Shown one piece after another: positions 36,251 to 50,145 of a stretch of DNA of 64,000 nt (within the stretch, counting starts at the first letter, position 1; each line of letters opens with the position of its first letter). Both the position numbers and the translations under genes were made by a program. Source of the stretch: Mesocentrotus franciscanus (Eukaryota > Echinodermata > Echinoidea > Camarodonta > Strongylocentrotidae); NCBI GenBank assembly GCA_037976565.1, contig CP137680.1, forward strand, positions 22,955,533 through 23,019,532, read 5' to 3'. The notes below the pieces were generated by a model. That model ran no database searches and was not told the DNA's origin. It saw nothing but the letters and a program-made list of their open reading frames with translations.

Positions 36251-36671
36251 TAACCCTGCATGGTATAGTAACATAAACAAGTCAGATCAAAAGAAGTTGA
36301 AAATTATACAAAACAAAATGGTAAGATTCATCAACTGTTCTGGTCCAAGAACTCATGTTGGCTACAGCGAACTTTCTAATTAAAAAGCTGGTTTTCTTGA
36401 AGTCAACTAAAGATCATAACAACTCGTATTGCATCACATGCATAAAATATATCATACTAGGTAGGTCGAATCATTATATTCGATCCAACTTCGATCTTGT
36501 TACTGACTTACATGATTATAATACAAGAAATAGCCGATTCAACTTTAACTTACCAGAAAGAGTAGGTAGTATTGGAAATTCGTTTTATTACATTGCCATA
36601 AAACATTGGAATTCCCTACCAAATGATATAAAGGAAATAAAAAAAACTTTGCTCATTTTAAGAGAAAATTA
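36251..36671 (+). pseudogene. LINE reverse-transcriptase C-terminal relic
   Basis: QKKLKIIQNKMVRFI, then in another frame LHDYNTRNSRFNFNLPERV and FYYIAIKHWNSLPNDI. These match the typical end of jockey/CR1-like RT proteins (LQ.kavR.i ... hNTR ... WNsLP). It is frameshifted near 36380 and truncated. Confidence 0.75.
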
Positions 36672-36849
36672 ATGGAATTCCTATAACATTTGAGAGTCAG
36701 AGGAGAGAAGCGAATGACATGTTATATGATTGAAAATATAATTGCCTAAATACAGAACACTTTTCTATTCCGGTTCATTCTTTTAATTTTGTATATATTA
36801 TATATTTATATTTTTGTACGTTATAGAAATTCAACATATTTATCATTAT

Positions 36850-36985
36850 TTTCCTCTTCTTCCTCCTGCTCCTCTTCTTCCTCTTCCTCTTTTTCTTCTT
36901 CTCCTTCTTCTTTTTCTTCTTCTCCCTTTTCTCCTTCTTCTTCTTCTTCTTCTTCTTCTTTTTTCTTCTTCTTCTTCTTCTTTTA
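36850..36985 (+). repeat. Polypyrimidine CTT/CTC tract
   Basis: Over 130 bp almost purely C and T on the plus strand, mostly TTC triplets. Such homopurine-homopyrimidine tracts can form triplex DNA. Confidence 0.9.
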
Positions 36986-38653
36986 CTTATTATCATTTCT
37001 ATCATTATCAGTTTAATGTTGTTATTATTATTATCATCATTATTATCTTTAATAAGATCTTTTTCTGATCTGTCTGTAAATAATACGATTTTTAACTTAT
37101 TAATTTTGTACATGTATGTAGGGGACCCCACTGGAAATAAGCTCTCGAGCTTTCGTGGGTTATCCTGTTCATGCAAGCTGACTTAATTTTGATCTGTTAT
37201 TCTTTTTTATTGTTGTATGTTGGAGGCTTGGCGAATCAAAATCAATCAATCCCTCAAGTTGCACGTAATGTAAATTTCTGAGTGCGTATACGTAACAATT
37301 AGAACATTAAACGTTATTACATTATTTGTAATATTATGCAAAAGTCAGCAGCGGGGTAGCGCTAGTTTACCCATTACAGGGACACTGAAGAAGGGCCCGG
37401 GGGGGGGGGCATTAATTGCCATTACGGTCATACTCAGAAAATGAAATGTGAATTTCTTAATTACTCGGAGACTGCTGATTAGGGAGCTTGTGGGAGATTG
37501 TCCATGCTTCTTCTTTTCCTTTTCCTTTTCCCTTTCTGTATTTTTCTAATCTTTTCCCCTTTACCACGCGATGATGGGGCCGGGGGCAGGGGTGAAACGG
37601 TGCCCTCCCATCGTGCCCACCCATCCCATTGTAGCTAATTGCCACCGGTCATCAGATCGAGCGCCACACAATAATGCAGCATTTTGTTTCAATGAGCCTA
37701 CCTCTCAGTTCTCTTACGTTTACACGTCACCTATATATAGCTGGATAAGCAATAATATTTTGTCCGACGTACCACTTACGTACGTAATTTATATTCTGAC
37801 CAGTGACCATATCAAAATGCATGATAAACAAAAATTGATAACAAAATGTCACTACAAGAAGCTTTACTTTTGCATGGGGCCTTTGGGGAGGGGGTAGGGC
37901 ATTTGAATTATTTCTTTACTGAGATGGAAAATTTTGATGAAAAATATATAATAAATTCCTTTCATGGCCGATGTTGCTAAGCATATCATGCAAATTATAT
38001 TCATTTCATTTATCTGAAAACGTCACTATACTATAATCACTGATATTAAAACAGACTACACATCAAATGTACCAATGTTTTTTTAAGTTTTGATGATCCT
38101 CATAATTTCTGTGATCCGCCCCTTTATTGCAATATTATGCACAGATCGATCTGGGTCTTCCGGTAGTGCCAATCTAGCGATCCAATCTGGGGTGGAAGTT
38201 AGGAAAATGTATCTAGACTTAATAACAACACAACATAGAATTGATACCATTAAAAATATATTTTCGAAAGTTTGAATATATTCAATGAAAAATATTTGAA
38301 TAAATATCAGATATGTATTTATTTTTTCGTCTTTAAAAGAATAACAGTCCATCATTTTGGTTCAAGCCATAGCGCCAGCAGGAGTTATCAGAAAAGAGCT
38401 GCTGTGAAGTGAGTCTATGCGATTTTTCAATGACATTAGCATACGTGGAAATCCTTACGGGAACCGGATAGGCCTTCACGCCGAACCTCTTCGCGTCGAC
38501 GACAGCCAGCTACCTTATGTACATGTATGCCTGCACAGCTGCTTAGCTTTGAGGATTGTGTGTCGGAGCTGTCTTATCTGACCAGCACTTAGATTATAGA
38601 CGTAGATTTCTCATGTAATGCCGAAGAGGAGGACCAGCCGAAGTAGTTCCGTC

Positions 38654-38677
38654 ATGGAATATATAACAACGCCAAAG
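38654..38677 (+). CDS. MTMR6/7/8-like: MTMR exon 1 (8 codons)
   Basis: ATG in GTCATGG followed by EYITTPK and donor GTAACT. This matches the short MEHIRTTK-like start of MTMR6/7/8 and joins exon 2 (IENVRLLDRF) in phase 0. It was found by looking upstream for the missing start. Confidence 0.8.
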
Positions 38678-41600
38678 GTAACTATCAATTCGAGTAAATG
38701 ATATTAATAACTTCTAATTTTATTTTTAAACTGTTGAGTGTTGTTGTAACTTGTAAAGTTGTACTGTAGCTATGTACAATAATGTAGTGTCTAGGCCAGG
38801 CCTAGTGCAGTGATGACTGATGTCTGACTCTAGTCTGATTTCTGATGTCAAAGACAAAGTCGACAAACACAAACTGACAAAGCTCAAAGTTAAGCTGGAC
38901 TAGTATTATGTATTAAAACTAAGAGAAAGACAAGTTCTTTAGTCTTTAGACTTTACTATTACTAGGCCTATAATATATTAGTTTAAAACTAGGCTTGAAT
39001 AGGGCTAGATCTAGGTGATAATTAGATGGCTGCCAATTATGAATTAGACATAAATAACCCACTGCTGCTGGTAAAGTGGTATGGCCTATGGGGAATTCTT
39101 AGGTAAAACTGACATATTTTGTCAACCCTCGACCCTCCCCATGGCCATACACAGAGAGTAGAGACTGGAGAGTGGAGAGTAATTATAACCCTTGCTGTAC
39201 GCACAGGGGTGGGGGAGCAATTGGGGGAGCCATCAGTCAGTTATCTTAATAAAGTTACTGCGCGTGATGAGATCGGCAATCACATACAAACTGCTTTGCG
39301 TAACCTCCCCTCACTTTACACAGTATACTTCAGTCTCTGTATACAGTTAGAGGCGATCAGTGGAGCCAGACTCAGAGGAACAACCGTCGATATCAGAGAC
39401 TGAAGCTTTCGGTCTAAGTAATAATATGAAATCTGATATTGATATCACGGCTTAACTTTTACTTTTAAAGCCCTTTTCCCTTCTTCTCGAGAGACGACTG
39501 CTTAGTTCCCTCCTGATATTGATAAAATAAAAAAGCGTGCGTTGCGCACACTCTACAGGTGACGTCATTTTAAGCAGTTGCGCAATATCCGACGGGCTGC
39601 TGTCTACCTCGCATGCGCAGATAGCCTGCCGCTGACCTGTGTCACTGTTCAGTAACCTGTGTAACAACCGATCGCAACGATAAACTAATGCGATGTAATC
39701 GGGCGTAGAGGTCTCCCTTCATTTAGAAAAAAAAAATCATAAAATTTGAAAATGGTGGAACTTCGCTGAAAATGGTTGGCCCAATCGCTAAAAGTAGGCT
39801 CAAATATCTGCAAAACCAAGGGAATTTTCACCAACGAAACTTGTAAGTTCCATTCGTTACTTATTTGTTATCAACATTGATTCATTAAATTGTTTAATCA
39901 TAACATTTGAAAGTATCATACAGCAGGTTTGACAAATATTGCGTGAATGTACTGCAGTACAGTGTGCCTGTCTTAATACACAGCCAGGATAGTAATGCTG
40001 CTATGTGTGGGGTTTATGTACATAAACGTCGAAGACCTAGGGTTGGAGTTAGGGTTAGGGTTAGAGTTTGGGTTAGGATTAGGTTTAGTGTTACTTAAGA
40101 AATTTACGTCTTCAGATTTAGCTTCATTGGTGAAGACTGAAGCGTTTAGCATTGGTTACCCTACGAACGTCTGCTAGGGTTAATTTTTGTGGTGGGGTAT
40201 TCTAAAGTTGCTCTGATATCACCAAGACGTAATTGGTACCCATACCCCTGCGTGAAGAGTGATGTAAACCCAACCTAAAATGCATTCCTAATCGCCCATT
40301 CCTTTACAATTTACCTCAGAGTTTGCTAGTGCCTTAGTGGCCTCTTCTTTCTACTCATACAAACTACAAAGCACTTTGAAGTCGGTCAAGAATATAACCC
40401 AAAATATGAAATTTGTTACCCAAGTGATGCGGATTCGCTTACACCTTACATGTGCTCCTGATGATAATGAGCTAATGTGCGATTTGATTTACATTACAAA
40501 AATGCCGACCTCTCACAAGATTTTGCAATGTGAGTTCTGCCAACCCAGCTCAAAATGGTAAAATTCAGCTATCAAAATACAGTACTACCTTTTATATACA
40601 TCTGCCATTCTAATATTGTCAACTCTATTGAGTCTTGTTGTTGGATTTTTGTTTAGAGTGTGTGTTTTCCGGTTTTTTCCCTGTATAGGCCTACTATACA
40701 TGTATTAATGTTTGGATGGAAAAAATAGTTAAAAAGTTAAAAGGCTTTTTGTGTCGCAAGTGACATACATCGTGTTTCTCACTGTTCTCACATAATGGCT
40801 CTTTGGGTGCTTTGATGTACATGTACATTCTCATTTCTCTGCCTGGTAAAATGTGTGCTTTTCTGAATACTGGTCAATGAGCTTTGTTGCAAAAACCTAC
40901 AAATGCATCAGTCATGGACTTACAGAGCAAATGTGTGCTGTAGGAATGTAAAGACAACTTATGGTATGATCTACATTACTTTTTGAGCTCCAATGACTAA
41001 TTCTTTCTGAGCATTATTTATAAAAAAGATGATAAAAGACTCAGCGACCAACATGACCAAGAATCACCTTTACGTGATGACGATGATACTGAATAAGCAT
41101 TGTCTAGTAGCTTTTGAAGGGCTTTGAAGTACAACTACAAGACAAACATCTTCAATTGCTTAATAGATCTGCTCAATAACCATGTCATAATTAAACATTG
41201 TTGAACATCTACATGTATTTATTTAAGGGCAATACCATGTCTATTATTATTTTGATTGAGACCTTAAAAGGCAAGTCCACTCCAAAAATAACTTACTTTC
41301 AATAGAAGCAGAAAAATCAGACAAACCAATCAAAAATAGTTTGAGCAAAATCGGATAACTAATAAGAAAGTTATGAATTTTTAATGACATGAAAAACTTT
41401 GAAAATCACAAGACAAATTAGCAACTCACTTATGAGTCTGTGATGTCATTGCCTCACTATCCACTCATTTTTTCCAGTTAAATCATGACATATGAATTTT
41501 GATAAACTATTTATATAAAAATCAATGATTATGAATATACAATATTTCAGAAAATAGTATAAATTCTTCAAAATTCATAACAGATTTAGTGAAATGTCAT

Positions 41601-44600
41601 GCACGCAATATGATACAAATTGTATAACCTGGGCAAAAGCATGGGGAAATCAAGTTTTGGGGGATAAAAAAGGAAATTAATGGGATAAAAATGTATGAAG
41701 TAATCGATAAATAGTGAGGCAATGACGTCACAAAGTGATAACCAAATTGGCAATTTGTGTAGTGATTTTCTAAACTCTATAGTTTTTCATACTTTAAAAA
41801 AAATTCATAACTTCCTTAATAATAATAATAATAATAATAGGCATTTCTATAGCGCCGTCTATCTAGAAATTCTATTCTGAGGCGCATTTATTATTACCCC
41901 GGCTTTAGCCTAGCTGCCATTACAGCGCTCCAGCATTTCAAGGAATTAATTCCTGCCAGGTACCCATTTACATCACCTGGGTTGAGTGTGGCAAATGTAG
42001 ATCAATGTCTTGCCAAAGGACATTAGTGCCACGGCGGGACTCGAACCGAACTTGTGATCGACAGTCCGGTGACGTATCCACTCGACCACGACACCTCTAG
42101 AACATGTATTAGTTATCCGATTTTACTCAATTTTTTTTGCTCTGTTTCTCTTGTTTTTCTGCATCTATTAAAAGCAAATTTTTTTTGGAGTGGACTTAGC
42201 CTTTAAACTTGAGTGAAACTGAAACTGGCATAACTTTATATAGATGTACATTGTAGTATCGATTTCAAACAAGGCTAACATGACTATATACATGTACATG
42301 AACACGTAGTGCGGCACATTAGAGGTGTCCTGATCTAGTGGATACAATGCCGGACTGTGAATCACATGTTCAAGTCCTGCTACTGTACATGTACATTTGC
42401 ACTCTCCACCCAGGTGTTAAATAGCCTACCTGGCATTAAAGATGCGAACATTGTTGTTGTTGGACTGGCATGTGCATGCGTTTGTAAACTGGCCCCTGGC
42501 AGGTAAACTCCCTAGGGAGTGTAGCGTGTGCACTATCATGTGCAGATTAGCAGTTGAATTCACTGACGGGGGTAATGATAATTACAATGTAAAAGACCTT
42601 GGAAACGAATGTGATGACTATTATTATTATTATTAATGTACAGTGTACATGAGGACTGTCCACAAATTCATCAAGTGAAAGGCAAACTCTGAGCCCCCTC
42701 CTTTATGCAGAATTCAGGGGGGGGGCATTGACTTCCAATTACTAAAATTCTTTTGATGTGCTAATACATGTAGGGTAGATTCACAATTAACAGTATCCCC
42801 AAAACCCACTTATCAATTGATTCTGACTGAAAATTTGGCCTGATTTCGGTAAAAATTTAATACAAATGGTAATTTCTTGCCAAAAAATGACAGAAATGAC
42901 CATAATGCTGTTGATAGGGGGCAATTTGACCACTTCTTTTAGCATCGGGGCACATTTTTGCGTAGACTAAGTCCATCAAATATCCTTTGCTGATAATATC
43001 AATTGAAGAAAAAAAATCACCCATGACCAAAAGTGACCATAATGGTCAGTTAGTTTTGGCCAAAATGTCCCAAACAGCGTGAGTATAGTCAATAAGACAA
43101 TTTTACCCTGAATATAAGCTATTCAAATCTTCCCCACCAAGACTTCTGATAAATCCCCTTTTCTCCTAGGGTATAACAGTGCTACAGCAGATATTTTTGG
43201 TTATGGTTTTGTCACTTTTGTGAAGGATGTTGGTATTTGAATTGAAGCTTGATCTATTGAACAAGTACAACGCAGGCCTACATATACTGTACTGTATACA
43301 TACATATTATTGGTCTGTGCAGTAGATGTAACAGTCACATGATTGCATACAAAATGCAACTAAACAAGCTGTGTTTCTCTCTGGGCATGTACAGTACATT
43401 GGTCAGATGAATGTAGATACTCAGGAGCGTAAGTCTACATGTACATTATGATACAAAACATCAGGTTAGGCAACATTAAATGAGAAGTCCACCCTGATAT
43501 TATCTTGGTTTTAATAGAAGCAGAAAAATGTGAGGAACAGTTCAGTAAAAGTTTGAGCAAAAACCGATTAAAAATAAGAAAGTTATGACATTTTAAAGTT
43601 ATGAATTTTTGAAGGTATGATCAGTCTTACACAAATTGGCAACTCTGTGATGTGTCTTGAAAGCTCCCCTTCCCATATGTGTACATGTATGCTTTGTACA
43701 AAAAAATTATATGTTTCTATACCCCTGTATATGGAAAAAAAAATCTATTCCATCTGTCCATCATCAATAACGAAGGAAATGAAAGTTTATGAAATTTTAT
43801 ATACATAGCAAATGGGAGGGGAGCTTGCTGGATACATGTACATGTACTGTACATCTACATGTACATGTACATCTACATGTACATGTATGTCACAGAGGTG
43901 CCAATTTGTGTTTGATTGATCACACCTCCAAATATTCATAACTTTCCTATATTTAATTGGTTTTTGCTCAAACTTTCACTGACCTGTTTTTCTCATTTTC
44001 TGCTCAAATCAAAACCAACTTTTTACATGTAACATCAGGGTGGACTTCCCTTTTGGCTTACAATGTACAATGTACTGTACATGTACACAAAGTGAACCTC
44101 ATTCGAAATACCAGTATTCTGCATCAGAAACAAATTTATTCAACATAAAATATGTACTGCTGTAGGCTTTAATATTGGATCATTCTTAGGGAAGTATAAG
44201 GGATTCTTTCAAAAACCCATTCAGCAAATTGATTCAACATATAAATATGTGTTGGCCTTCTGGCTCATTGGGGGCTATAATGGGAGTCTATAGAAAATGT
44301 ATGACGAGATGAGATATAGTTTGTACATATTATAAGAATACCCTAAATGTAGTGTATACAGTTCATTCAATGTGAATACTATAATGTGTGTATATTGTGT
44401 CTGCAGACCAGCCTGTTCATGATGCTGAGTCTCCCATGTGATGACTCACTAGCCGCATGCACCCAGGCTAATTTGTTTTTGTGTCATGGGGTAAAATATA
44501 GTGTGACAAGGAGAGAGAGAGAGAGAGCTGGAGAGAGGCTGTACGAGTGATATGCTGCTAACGTACTGCTAATGGGTACATTTGTAGCTGTTTTAATGTA

Positions 44601-47600
44601 CAGTAGAACACTTGTGCTTTTGAGATAAAATGGTTCTGTAAATGTTCATGATTCAGCTTTCAATCAGAAAATATTGGAAAATCGGAACATTTTTTAATAT
44701 GCACAGTGTATTGGAGAGTTCATGTTTTTCAGAGTATGGCTATGAATTCATATATTTTCAGGGTATTTTTGGATTTCCTCCAGAAAATAAAAATGTCAAG
44801 ACCCAGATCTGAGCTATTTTTAAAGTAGCTACTTATGGATTTCATTGTGAGAGAGAGAGAGAAAAGGTTTTTATTTACGGATAAAATGTTGTTACGACTT
44901 TCACCTTCACACAATCTTCAAGTTACATGTACATGTCCATACCTGTGTACATGTAACATGTTTTTTAGTTGGGCTTGATTAATAATAGAAAATGTGTGCC
45001 TCAATTCCCCGGTTTGTTACAGTATCTTTAACAGATAGGGTTGAAATATTATTCATTTTTTCTTGCACTTTCAGTGCCAAAGTATTGGATTAGTCTGTTA
45101 AGAGCCAAAAGAGCATTGACTCTGCAAAAGTGTAAGGCCTACACATTTAATTTTTTTTTGAGGGGGAGGCAATTACAATGCAGTCTGTGTTCAATACAAT
45201 GTACATGTAAATGCAGCACAGCCTGACCAGTACAGTGAAACTACGCTTGAAAATAATCTTTATTTGATATACACATGTATTAGAAATCTGTTAATAATAT
45301 AACAAAATAGGGTACCACAATTTCATTTCATTTGGAAATATTTGGCACTAACTTTGAAAATTTCCCCCTCTGTAATATTCATTGTCTGTAGAACCTAACC
45401 TTTCCTTTTGTTTTCTCAGCAATCATTTTCATTTTATATTTAGCGTTGTTCTTATTTTCTTCCCCCTCCCCATGAGTTAATTATGGAAAGATTGTTTCAG
45501 AATTGTTCGTTGATAAATGATAATAAATGCCCAATAGCTACAGGATCACATGTACTGTACAGTGCATTCATTCATTTATTTATCCAACCAAATTATTGGT
45601 GAAATTATTTATTTAAAAAAATTGTTGTGTGATTTCCAGTTTCCCATGTACATATACTGAAGTTCCTTTAAACATGACAGAAAAAAAGGAGAAAAAAGAA
45701 AGAAATAAGTTCTTTCAAGCATTCGACTAACAACTCTAGATGCATGTAATAAAATCCAGTGTAATTTAATAGTATTAAGTTTTGATACAATTTTCTTCTA
45801 TTCAAAACAGTTTCCCTAGATCTTTATATCTTTCCTCTTGCATTATTATTGACATTATTTTAAACATTTTTTGTGTGGTTTCCAGTTTTTCTTGTACATA
45901 CTGAAGTTCCTCCAAACATGACAATAACACAAAAAAGAAGAAGAAGGAAAACAAATTCTTTCAAGTATTCGACTAACAACTCTAGATGCAGTGATGCACT
46001 TATGCACTTATCAATTTTAAGACGCACCTAGCGACCCCCGGGAATGGTGCGTCATGGTTGGGTCATTTACCAAAACATTTTTGACGCATGCAGGTACCGT
46101 CAAATCAACCTTTGGTCCGTCATATCATGACGAAAGTAGTGCGTCATTGTCAGTCAGTTTACCTGTGTGTGTCAATACGTGCTGCCGGAACTGTGGGCCG
46201 GGCATACCGTGCAAATCTACGCTACACCTGCACTGAGCGCCTGGCTAGCGCTAGCGATGCGTGAATTTCAGCTGCATTGTCGTTTGCGACGACACATACA
46301 TGACGTCGATTTAAAATGATAAATTCCCATTTGTACATGTATGTCGCATGAAATGTTCCACTATATCAAACACATTTTCCAAAGGTTTGTAATGATATTG
46401 GAGTTGAAATGAATTTACTTGGAATTCGATAAATGCCTGTAATAAACTGTAAAAAATGTCATTTGTCTCGCCGTTTCATTGCAAAGATAAAGCAGTTCCG
46501 GCGGTATAAATGAAACGTATATACAAAACTAGAACAAGACAATAACAATTTTGTCAACAACAAACACATGCGCTCAACTTCTTACAAATTTTGTTTTTGT
46601 TTTATTTTTAACGATATTGAGGCAGCATATACAGAAATTTTTTGTGGTCAAAATCAAGAGATGGTGCGTCACATAAGTCACCGTCACGTAGTTGAATGGT
46701 CCGTCAAAATGTTGACACAGGGGTGCGTCATGGTAACGTGATATGCGACTCACATAGGACCAATGACGCACCATTCCCGGGGGTCGCTAGGTGCGTCTTA
46801 CAATTGATAAGTTCATTAATAATATCCCTTGTACTTGAGTATTTGGTTTTGATATGAATTTCTTCCAATAAAAAACAGTTTCGCTCTCTTTATATCTTTC
46901 CTCTTGCATTATTATTGAAATGATTTTAAACATATTTTTGTGTGGTTTCAAGTTTTTCATGTACATACAAAAGTTTCTCCAAGCATGACATAAAAATAGA
47001 AGAAGAAGAAGAAAAAAATCCTTTCAAGTATTCGGCTAACAACTCTAGATGGATGTAATAAAATCCATTGTACTTTAGTAATTGGTTTTGATATGATTTT
47101 CTTCTAATAAAAAACAGTTTCGCTCTTTTTATAATTATATCTTTCCTCTTGCATTATTATTGAAATTATTTTAAACATTTGTGTGTGTGGTTTCCAGTTT
47201 TTCATGTACATACAGAAGTTTGACAAGAAAAATAGAAGAAGAAGAAAAAAAATTCTTCAAGTATTCGACTAACAACTCTAGATGGATGTAATAAAATCCA
47301 TTGTACTGTACTTTAGTATTTGGTTTTGATATGATTTTCTTCTATTTAAAGATAAAGTTAAGTTCTGGTCATGCAATTGCATTGTGAAAGAAATGGTGTG
47401 GAATCGATCAGAAAAAGTTGATCATGTTAGCATATGTACATGCAAGTATTGGTGTGTACTGCAAAGTTCTGGAGTCATCAAAATGATAAGAAATTTGACC
47501 CAGTCTTGGTAAAGTAACAAGCAATGTACACAGAAAGATGTATACGGGACTACACAAACATGTGGGCTGTGGCATAAAAATCGGGCCTCATTTTTAAGCT

Positions 47601-50114
47601 GTTACTTGTCACATTTAGAACATGAAGGCATTTGAACAGTCATGCTTTTCAGGGAACATTTTTTCTCTGATATTTTTCCACACTTGCATAATAACAATGA
47701 TAATTAACACTCACAAATCATTTGTCACCTCTCCCCAGAACTCAACCTTCTCTTTAAAACAGTTTCGCTCTCTTTATATCTTTCCTCTTGCATTATTATT
47801 GACATTATTTTAAACATTTTTTAATGTGGTTTCCAGTTAATCATGTACATACTGAAGTTCTTTCAAAATCCAAACATGACAATTATAACAAAAAAAGAAG
47901 AAGATCGAAGAAAAAAAAATTCTTTCAATTATTCGACTAACAACTCTAGATGCATGTTATAATTTTCATTTTACTTTAGTAATTGGTTTTGATATGAATT
48001 TCTTCTAATAAAAACAGTTTCGCTCTCTAGTCTCTTTACATCTTTTCTCTTGCGCTTCCTCTTTTCAGACCGTGTACAGTATGGTTTTGAAAGGTCTATC
48101 TCAAATTGAGAAAATGGTTGCCTCATTGAAATATACATTCAGGTGGCAAATTATAGAAATTTTGTTTTTCCTTTTATACTTCATGTACATGTATATGAGG
48201 ATGAAAATCCAGACATACACTGTCAAGTAGTCCAGATTCTGTCCGTTTTCATATACCGGTATTTTTTATTCTTCAGTCATCTTTGTCCTCCTCCCTTACA
48301 CGCACCCCACACAGCGCAGAGTCTCCACTGATCGCGCGACCCGAAAATCCACCCGTTGTTTGCGAGGGTAGGAACGAAAGGCAAGGAGTGTTTCTGTTTT
48401 AGTGTTTAGGATGTGTTATTTTCTCGGCTGATTGTGCATGTGACAGGGAAACAGTCCAGGCAGTGGACTACCAAGGTGATACTTGGTCTTTTCCATTCTT
48501 TTTTTTTCTTTTTCAAGTGACAGAATATAATGTACAATGCATACATGTTTGTTGTGTTCTATTCACCTCAGAGTAATCTTTGTATTTAACAGGATTTAGG
48601 GGTAATTTCCTGACACTATTAAATCAAATTCCAAACTTTAAACCTGGACCCAAGTCACCCAACCCAAGTGCAACCCTAACCCTAATATTATTCTTTTGAT
48701 GACTGCAATGTTGCAGTCACCTTGGGCCCATATAGTTTTAACCAGAGCCTCTCAAGGCAGTATATATTTGTATACTATAAACCATGTTTCTGTAATGGGC
48801 TTGCAGGCCTGCAGCAATGAAAAAAACATCTTGAGTTGAAAAAAGGGGCCTCCAATCAATAAAGAAATTTATCAATGGGTTGTAATCAGAGAGCAAATTA
48901 CTTACATTGTATCACTTACATGTATAATATGTAACACATGTGTAAGCCTCATAAGAAAATTTGTTAATAGTTCCGTAAGTAGCCTTTGCAGTTGAAATTT
49001 TAATTTTTGCGTGGAGCATCAACCTGTAATGATAGGCTACAACTCCTTGCACATGACTTATTTATCACCAATTTTCCTCTCCGTTTTTCTATCACAGATT
49101 GAGAACGTTCGTCTGTTGGATCGTTTCAACTCCCGCAAGCCGTCCTCGGGCACACTCTATCTGACTGCTACCCATCTGATATTCGTGGATCCTGCTGGCA
49201 AGAAGGAAACATGGGTAAGTTTACACAGGATGAACAAGGCAGATTCGATCATGATTTTTTGGGGGCCCCTGTGTGGAGCCGGAGAAGGATTGTGTTGAAT
49301 CTTTTGCCTTTGCAGGTGTCTTTAAGCAGGTTTTGAATCCCCCCTTTTTTCATGACATTTCCTCTATTCATGTTTTTTCTTTCATACACCCACATTGAAA
49401 GGGGGAAGACGTGAGTGGATGCAACCAATGAAGAGCTAAAATATATATTAACCAATTGGTACCCCCCCCCCCTAAATATAAAAATAATAATATTAATAAT
49501 GAATAAAATCAATGAAGAATAACAAATGAAGATGAAACAACAAAATTAAGAATTACATGTAAGTCTTCTCTGATTGCGTGAGTTAGTAGAAAAGCACTTG
49601 GAGAGTATACTTCAAGTCAACATACATGTACAATGTACAGTCATGCTAAGGCCATGATTGATTTCTTTTCAATTCAAGTACCACCCCCCCCCCCACCCCC
49701 AAAGGTAGGCCTGAAGTGTGAAGGAGTGTGAATTAGACTTGCAGCGAGCAGTAACCGTAAAATGGCACACAACATTGTAATCAAATTCCAGACAATTACT
49801 GGGGAGAACTGCTTCTGGTTATATTTTTAGCTCATTGCTTTTGGAAACGATGATTAGCAGACATGGCTAGTGTGGGGTAGAGAAGTAAGAGAATTGATTG
49901 ACAATATCCTGCAATATATTGATAGAGCTTTGCATTCATTAGTAATTAAAGTATTCTATGGCCCTGCATGTAGGATAGAGCCTGCATTCTGCCTAATATG
50001 TGCATTAAAAAAACAATCTGGCAACTACACAAGGACAGTAGTCCATGGAAGTTCTAAATAAAATATTAATAATAATAATAGTAATAACAATAATAATGAT
50101 GATTATGATGATAA

Positions 50115-50145
<31 letters not shown>

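Larger units (their letters stand above)
33961..38653. other. Intergenic span between divergent KLHL and MTMR genes
   Basis: No supported gene. It contains (TC)n at 34851-34942, a LINE relic at 36251-36671, a TTC/CTCTTC pyrimidine tract at 36850-36985, and an untranslated MTMR leader near 38.4-38.65 kb. The K/E/R-rich ORF at 34531-34974 is low-complexity sequence. Confidence 0.6.
45622..48065 (+). repeat. Five ~245-bp tandem satellite units interrupted by two transposons
   Basis: Units start near 45622, 45873, 46938, 47185 and 47824, each with GTGTGGTTTCCAGTTTTT, CATGTACATACTGAAGTT, ATTCGACTAACAACTCTAGA, TTTTGATATGATTTTCTTCT and TCTTTCCTCTTGCATTATTA. The elements at 46006-46812 (unit 2) and 47347-47756 (unit 4) split units whose halves continue on the other side. 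Confidence 0.85.
38678..49097 (+). other. MTMR intron 1 (10.4 kb), repeat-rich
   Basis: Contains a telomere-like run at 40038-40093, fold-backs at 41267-42205 and 43479-44055, SINEs, and the 45622-48065 satellite. No internal gene is recognised; 44.1-45.6 kb shows nothing beyond simple repeats. Confidence 0.6.

Noticed and set aside
45622..48065. Regular spacing of repeats suggestive of a CRISPR array
   Set aside because: The units are contiguous ~245-bp satellite monomers in a eukaryotic intron, with no short repeat-spacer pattern and no cas genes.
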